From positions 5,825-69,824 of the forward strand of contig MEHQ01003929.1 in the NCBI GenBank assembly GCA_008828725.1: a stretch of DNA of 64,000 nt, read 5' to 3'. Origin of the DNA: Saccharina japonica. Its lineage: Eukaryota; Sar; Phaeophyceae; Laminariales; Laminariaceae. Position numbers and translations under genes: made by a program. This document shows, one piece after another, positions 58,313 to 64,000 of this stretch. Position 1 is the first letter of the stretch. Each line of letters opens with the position of its first letter. The notes beneath the pieces are model-generated. The model saw only the letters and a program-made list of their open reading frames with translations. It searched no databases and was not told the DNA's origin.

Positions 58313-58590
58313 ATGATAAAAATGCAAGGCACATACCGCCGTAGCGAGGAGGGGGACAAGAGCCTACTTGGTGACATCGGATCTGAGTTGAACCCATTCA
58401 GAACTGAAAAATATGCCCCACACTCACTCCAAGTAGCTTGTCCCCAAATGCGTGGGACCAGTTCTTATTGGGTTCAATGTGGGACGGAGCCCTTGGTATC
58501 CACATCAAGACTAATAATATATACGAGTACGTAAAAGAGGAAGATAGAAAAGAACGGCGAAGACAATAAATGGGATGGAAAAAATAAAAT
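58313..58590 (+). mobile_element. SINE body, split by a TTAA-type MITE
   Basis: gataaaaatgcaaggcacat to gatctgagtt, then, after the insertion, gaagatagaaaagaacggcg to an A-rich tail. Head missing. Confidence 0.8.
58393..58472. mobile_element. TTAA-type MITE (family C, type 2), short copy
   Basis: Ends CCCATTCAGAACTG and ACCAGTTCTTATTGGG; flanks ttgaa and ttcaa (imperfect TTAA). The interior (tccccaaatgcgtgggacca) matches 24587-24766, with about 100 bases deleted. Confidence 0.7.
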
Positions 58591-58609
58591 GCATCTGATA
58601 AATAAATAA

Positions 58610-59202
58610 GGGCAGCGGCCAAAAACAGGTACATACTTGAATCAAGTAAAAAACGCACTCCACGTGCCCTGCTATTGGTCCAAAACTCGTTGTACCTGAT
58701 TTTCGCCTCTAGAAAAGCCAGGGATACCTGATTTTGTCTACGAACTCTGCTTGACTTTCACTTTTTTTTTTGTCGTTTTTAAGCCAATCAGAGGTCCTTC
58801 ATAGTTCCACCCTATGTCCCCTATACAAATGCCGACGTACGCGGAGACCCCCTCCTCCCTTCGCACCACACGCCACTCGAGCGGCACACACATATCTAAG
58901 CCTGCACACATTCGCCGAAATAATACGAGATAGAAGGCTCCGCTTCGGGATTGTGGTTGACTTGGAATAGCAGGGGTGTCGCAAGCTGGGAAGGGAGAGT
59001 ACAGCAGCAGGCGTTCGTTCCTCGTACTATTAATAGCAGCTACTCGTACACGTAGCCACTGGGCGAGCACGAAGAACATGAAAAACTCTACTTTGCGTTT
59101 CAAGGAACGGCAGGTTCGTGGGGTGCGTTTTAAACTTGATTTTAGTATGTACCTGTTTTTGGCCCCGAACGGACCAGGTGTACCTGTTTTTGGCCGCTGC
59201 CC
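58610..59202 (-). mobile_element. Non-autonomous element with 9-bp target duplication, copy 2 (593 bp)
   Basis: Inverse of 55032-55690. Ends GGGCAGCGGCCAAAAACAGG and TTTTTGGCCGCTGCCC. The 9 bases aataaataa occur at 58601-58609 and 59203-59211. The left end is about 60 bases shorter than copy 1. Confidence 0.92.
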
Positions 59203-59705
59203 AATAAATAAATACCTGTGGTCCTCTTGGTCCAAATCGCAAATTTATCAATTTTTCGTATCCGTATGGTTGAAAATCGCCCGGAGACCGGAGACCGCGG
59301 CACACGAACACTTTTAGCTAAACAAGGTTGAAACAACTGAAAAAAATGAAATGTTTGTCACCGGTTTCTTTTTCAGTTAGATACGTTGTACCATGGTATG
59401 CCACCAGATCTTATTATACCATGGGTACGTATGGTATAATACGATGACCATTACCTCCATCAGGTTTTCAAGATCCCCGCTACTTGGCATCAACAACATA
59501 ATATACCAGCTCGACGTTTTTCACGTATTGTAATGATGCGATACGGCACACGGCCACCTTTTGTACAACGGTACATACACACGTAAGATGAATTAAAAAA
59601 AAAAGAAAAGAATTCCAGCTCTTGCACCAGCCGCAGCGCGGGAGCAGCAGCACCTGCATAATCTATCTTAGCGGCAGCAACGGCAGTTAGTTGTACGAGT
59701 ATAAT
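59203..59705. other. Unassigned stretch
   Basis: Nothing recognised beyond short taccatggta words. Confidence 0.4.
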
Positions 59706-59805
59706 AGCTGTGTGTGTTCTTGACATTAAACCTTCCTTTCTACCCGTCGACATCCAGCACACCCAGTGTCCGTGCCGATTCTTCATCCTAGAGAGGTAAG
59801 TACCA
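59706..59805 (+). repeat. Repeat R2 copy
   Basis: tgtgtgttcttgacattaaa, tctacccgtcgacatccagc, acacccagtgtccgtgccga, cctagagagg. Confidence 0.75.
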
Positions 59806-59870
59806 GAAGCAGAAGATAGCAGATAAATATCCATATATTGTACATATGATACACCATATATAAAGAGCAC

Positions 59871-60208
59871 GGTCGCCCCGGTGGTCTAACTGGTAGCCAC
59901 GAAGCCTTTTGGGCCGGATGTCGAGGGTTCGATTCTCCCCATGGAGGTTTTTATTCTCAAATGACACCGACTGCTGTTGAGAGCGCATATTATAGCGTGG
60001 GTAAGCAAAATTCGACGAGAGTTGACGAGGGAAGAAAGTGCTGAAATCTTCTCGCGATAAAAATGCAAAGCAAGAACCGTAGTGGGGGAGGAGGGAGAGG
60101 AGCCTACTTTGTGACCCCGGATCTGAGTTACGACTATTAATAGGGAGGGAGAAAGACGGAAGTGCGAAGATAATAAATGGGATGGACAAAAAAAAAAAAA
60201 AAAAAAAA
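59871..60208 (+). mobile_element. tRNA-derived SINE, full length (head type 1)
   Basis: Head, A-box-like tggtctaactgg and B-box gggttcgattctcc as at 26766. Tail of about 21 A. TATTAATA lies at 60135-60142, within the block gactaggg of other copies. Confidence 0.93.
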
Positions 60209-61570
60209 TTGCGTTTGCACTCGGGTGGGGGGCGGGGGGGGTGCGCGATCGTTTTTCAGCGCTCGTCTTCTGGACAACTGTAAGTATTAAAAAGCTGTAA
60301 CGGGTTAAATCGAATACTTGTACCTGGTACTATTTTCTTTTTTGGGCGGCTCTCGACCAGATAGATCGTCCCGAAAACATCTGGTTCCTTATTAACCCTC
60401 CCCGTTTCTGGAAAAATGAAAAATCGAGCGTTGAAACACGATCGCACGCACACACCTTCTGATACGGCGGTGCTACTACGGTAACTCAATCCTCTTTACG
60501 AGTGCGGGTCGTCGCTCAATTTCAATTTCCACGCCTACCCATGTCCGAAATTATATGCACCGTTAGAGCACGTATGTCGATACTGGATCAGGCCCCAGAC
60601 ATGCGATTAGGCCGGTATATTTTGGGACAGAATAGGTTAATCGTATACCAGGTAGGTGCCCTGTGGTTTTTGCCGGCAATTGTTGAGGCAAATTGGGTGC
60701 TGCTGCTGCTTATGCTTCTGCTTTGCACCGGCTGAAAAATTGGAGCTGTGCAATTTCAAATTTCGTAGATATCTCTTTAAAAGTTTGGTTTTTTTTGGTC
60801 GTTCGATTTTTGTTTGTTTTTTTCTTCATTTGTTTTCGTTTTTTGCTGTTTTTGTCGTTTATTACTACAGAATTTTCCAGATAATTCCATAAATTTCGAA
60901 ATTTCGCATTGCTGATGACTCACTTTATTTGTGTGTGCGGTACTTATACGGGGCGGGGCGGCGACGGGGCGATGATTGACGATCGGGGATTTTGGAGTGT
61001 GAGTGTGTGTGTATTTTTTTCGGAGTGTTTGTGCCTCAAGCTGAGTTAGAATTCAGTGTATTTTTCCATTTTTGTCCGCGCGGTAATAAACAGTCTTATC
61101 ATACGACGAGTTGTCATACACGGTGATGAAGCGTGTTATCCGCGCCGCATGTTGTGGTTTGGTTTGGTTTTGTTTTTTTTATCCGGCCGGCCCGACAAAA
61201 GCCAAGCCTCGACCAAATCACACATACATGGTGTTTCACGATACAAGGTGGCAAGTGATGTCGTATGTATGCGCAGCAGTATTACTGGAGTTAGGGCCTC
61301 TCTCAATTTGTTGAGGCCAGAGTATGATATAAAGCGGGGGCACCGGTGGGCTCGTATTTGTTTCTCGAACAATTTCTTGGAAAATGTTCAAATATTGTTT
61401 TGTTCGGTCCTCGGCTTCGTACGAAAGAGCTTCATTCTCTCGATCACTTTTGACTTTTGACTATTAATATTCACACTCTGAAACTACTGCTGCTCCTGTT
61501 GTGAACATACACTTGAAAATATGACTCGTGCATATTTTAGACCGGGGGTGTATATACAGCAGTACGAGCA
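60209..61570. other. Unassigned stretch
   Basis: No gene supported. The minus strand of 60256-60489 and the plus strand of 61056-61460 have open frames without recognisable domains. T-rich at 60780-60850. Confidence 0.4.
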
Positions 61571-61571
61571 A

Positions 61572-61733
61572 AGATGTCGGGAGACATGTCGAGCAATGCA
61601 AAACATGAGCTGTCAAGGGTGTAGGGCCGAAGTGCTCCACAATAAAACCTAGTATGTTGGTGCCAGTCTCGGCATGTCAAGGCAGAGCTGCTGTCTTGTC
61701 AAAGGTTGAAAGTCCTGTCTCCCGACATCTTTG
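61572..61733. mobile_element. MITE family F, best copy
   Basis: Ends AGATGTCGGGAGACATG and the inverse CCTGTCTCCCGACATCT. Interior gagctgtcaagggtgtaggg, and gtgctccacaataaaaccta. Related pieces lie at 1310, 25872, 27115 and 29572. Confidence 0.8.
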
Positions 61734-61820
61734 TATACGAGTAAACATACATTTTTCTGTTGCGCTTCAAAAAATGTTCCGAGTCTACGTGTAAGTTACC
61801 CTGCTGTAAATATCTTGGTA

Positions 61821-61899
61821 TCACTCTGTCCCGAAATATAAGCACCTGTTGTATATTAATATCCAATAAAAACGTTTATTATATTTCAGGACAGAGTGG
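61821..61899. mobile_element. MITE family D, best copy
   Basis: Ends TCACTCTGTCCCGAAATATA and ATATTTCAGGACAGAGTG(G), flanked by TA. A TA target and short size fit Tc1/mariner-type (inference). Interior contains tattaatatccaataa. Confidence 0.8.
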
Positions 61900-62152
61900 T
61901 ATATAGCCTACGAGCTGTACGTGTACGTAGTCAGTTTGACCCCGAAGTGTAGAAGTATGACCGGTCAATGCAGATTAGGGCTCCACCTCGTCTGAATACT
62001 TGGTAGCACGAGTACGTTTTTAGTAAAGTAGTCTTGTCAACAGTGTAGTGGTCGTACGTGCTACTACGGAAATACCTGTTCCGGCACCTGGTATGCTATT
62101 AATAATCATGCCAACGCTCCAGTAAATAGGTAGCACAGGATACAACACTAAC

Positions 62153-62260
62153 TTACGGAATAGGGACTTACGGTGCAGACAAAAACGTTTACTTCGTGCA
62201 TATACGGTACATATTTTTACTCACAATATTTGGTCCTATTTACTATGGTCCGCCGTGATA
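62153..62260. mobile_element. MITE family A copy
   Basis: ttacggaatagg at the left; tttggtcctatttactatgg and ccgccgtgata at the right. Confidence 0.7.
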
Positions 62261-62280
62261 TTATTATCACATGATAACCC

Positions 62281-62694
62281 GGTCGCCCCGGTAGTCTATT
62301 AATAGTGTCTAATGATCAGCTTCAAAAGCTACGACGTATTTAATATTTATATATAGCATGGTACCCCAGTTACCAGTTATAATCCCACCGCGGGGTGAAA
62401 GCATGGCTTTATTTGCAAAAAATAAAAATAAAAATAAAAAACATGCTGATGAGAGCGCCTCCGTAGCGTGAGTAGGCGGAACTCGCCGCCAGTTGTCGAG
62501 GGAAGAAAGCGCTGAAAGATTATCGCGACAAAAAATGCTTGGCACGTACTGCTGCTGTACCGTAGTGGGGAGGGAGGAGAGGAGACTACACTTATTGACC
62601 CCGGATCTGAGTTACGACTAAGGAGGGAGAGAAAAAAAAAGGGCGAGGGTATTAAATATTAAATGGAGTGGATAAAAAAGAGAAAAAGAAAGAG
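62281..62694 (+). mobile_element. SINE (head type 2), diverged, with TATTAATA in the head
   Basis: Head GGTCGCCCCGGTAGTCTATT carries TATTAATA at 62297-62304. The B-box region is decayed (ttataatcccacc). The linker tttatttgcaaaaaataaa, the gagagcgcctccgtagcgtg block, body and A-rich tail follow. Confidence 0.85.
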
Positions 62695-63162
62695 AAACGG
62701 CACCTGTGGTACCTGTTGCTGTCAACTTATATAGATGGAGCACGCAGGATGACACAACCCCCGGGAGCCGTCTTTCTCCCATACACACATTTCGGCCACA
62801 ATCCCCAAAACGGGGGGATCTATCCTTTCGAAGGCTTCGGAAATATCTCGTGGATAACTATCTTTCCGTGAGGCGCCTCGCGCGCGCGGGGGGGGGGTTG
62901 CTCTTTCCCCCGTTACATATCGAGAATTCTAGTTTCTTCGAAGTTCGTCTCGGCGGTGTGCTATGTGGGGTGTGTTATCTATTATACTACTCTGTATGTA
63001 CAACTAACTGGTTTTCGTAGTGACAAAACTACCCGTAGGCTACAGAACGGTTATCGACAAGTAACCTGGCTCAAAATTTCCGATACCGAAGCTAACACCG
63101 GTGGATACATATCATACGAAGTATGTATGTATACTATAGCGAAGATAAAAAAAAAAAAACGA
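62695..63162. other. Unassigned stretch
   Basis: G run near 62890. No recognised feature. Confidence 0.4.
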
Positions 63163-63345
63163 CAGCTGTGAGATCGAGGATTTCGTCGAAACTCGTCTTT
63201 GCAAGCTGCGTGATTTGTGTATGTGTGTGTGTGTGTTCTTCGCATGAAACCGTCCTTTCTACCCGTCGACATCCAGCACACCCAGTCAGTGTCTGCCGAT
63301 TCTTCATCCTAGAGAGATACCAGTTCTGTGGCCGCAGTAGTACTG
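63163..63345 (+). repeat. Repeat R2, longest copy
   Basis: gacagctgtgagatcgagga, tttcgtcgaaactcg, a GT run, tctacccgtcgacatccagc, tctgccgattcttcatccta and gagagataccagttctgtgg. It defines the fullest extent of this family. Confidence 0.75.
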
Positions 63346-63348
63346 CGA

Positions 63349-63466
63349 TTACGGAGGGCCGTAGTATATAGGACCGACAGTACACACAGGAAAACTACAT
63401 ATACATGAGACGTACCTATTTTTACCACCTTTTTTTTTGTCTTATTTACTCTAGGCCCCCTGTAAT
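63349..63466. mobile_element. MITE family A copy, diverged
   Basis: ttacggagggccgtagtata at the left; ttatttactctaggccccct and gtaata at the right. It lies right next to the R2 copy. Confidence 0.7.
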
Positions 63467-63639
63467 ATTTGTTCGTCATATATACGAGTAAGTGGCTAAA
63501 TACGATTTTGCCCCCACGGAGTCTGATTCCAACTACAATTTCAGTATACAACATCAGTTCGGGTACACAAGGCAGGCAGTATGGCATCGGATTTTTTTTT
63601 TTTTTATATCGTGCTTTCGATGTGTCGCGTTGAACGTGT

Positions 63640-63733
63640 TTTGCCCTGTCTGTGTATTATTTCGCATGAAACCGTTCGTTCCACCCGTCCTCGTCCATCC
63701 GCTAACATCCCCCATGTTTTTGATGCTGAGTGA
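63640..63733 (+). repeat. Repeat R2, diverged fragment
   Basis: tgtctgtgtattatttcgca, tgaaaccgttcgttccaccc and atccgctaacatcccccatg follow the R2 order. Confidence 0.5.
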
Positions 63734-63929
63734 CACCTAAGGACGTTTCCCATGCGGTTCGATTTCGAGCTTCAGATTATTTTTTTTTTTCATCTCACAA
63801 ACGAAAGCACCGTCCTATGCAGTCCGATTGTGCTAAATCTGACCAGAAATGTTTCGATTTGAGAATACGATGGCCCAAGTCATCAGATTTTGGCATGGTC
63901 TCTAAATTCGAGTTGTTATCCACGCAGCA

Positions 63930-63961
63930 AACAAGCAGCAGTAGCAGCAGCAGCAGCAGCA
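63930..63961. repeat. Short GCA run
   Basis: caagcagcagtagcagcagc, continuing about six further units near the window end. Confidence 0.9.
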
Positions 63962-64000
63962 CGATCGATGAGTTGGATGGTGACACAGCGACGTTGCTTC

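Overview
The window looks like repeat-dominated nuclear DNA from a eukaryote, most likely a protist or alga. There are no long intact reading frames, no operons, no rRNA genes and no functional tRNA genes. It holds long tri- and tetranucleotide microsatellites, G- and C-homopolymer runs, interstitial telomere-like CCCTAA-type motifs, minisatellites, a dispersed tRNA-derived SINE family and several families of short inverted-repeat transposons (MITEs). The two recognisable protein-coding relics, a LINE-type reverse transcriptase and a tyrosine recombinase, resemble retroelement proteins I associate with brown algae and other stramenopiles. That organism assignment is inference from memory and was not tested.

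Layout. 1-403 is an AGT microsatellite. 420-3360 holds MITE copies and unclassified DNA. 3417-3817 is a TTG/GTG microsatellite. 4437-11408 is a recent, nearly identical 3.94-kb tandem duplication (about 1.8 copies) with an extra 0.8-kb repeat inside it. 12425-12935 is a CTGT array. 14852-18150 holds two SINEs and a broken tyrosine-recombinase gene. 18.2-26 kb is mostly unassigned, with a cluster of CATG-centred near-palindromes at 21.47-22.19 kb. 26.1-39.2 kb is a SINE-rich tract with nested insertions and a diverged tandem repeat at 30.7-31.9 kb. 39.5-40.2 kb is a tandem array whose unit carries a B-box-like motif. 41.6-42.0 kb holds two abutting fold-back elements. 45.4-52.4 kb holds three pieces of LINE-type retrotransposons. 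53-64 kb holds more SINEs, a pair of 0.6-kb inverted-repeat elements with perfect 9-bp target duplications, and CAG/CTG repeats near one possible promoter.

No host protein-coding gene could be supported. Most open frames are short, encoded by repeats, or broken. The interest lies in the mobile DNA: a SINE family with at least three head types on one shared body, nested insertions that give a relative order of events, candidate excision scars (TATTAATA) inside SINE copies, and a rearranged fold-back pair explained by inversion at its palindromic cores. SINE boundaries are approximate to about 5-15 bases unless a target duplication is stated.
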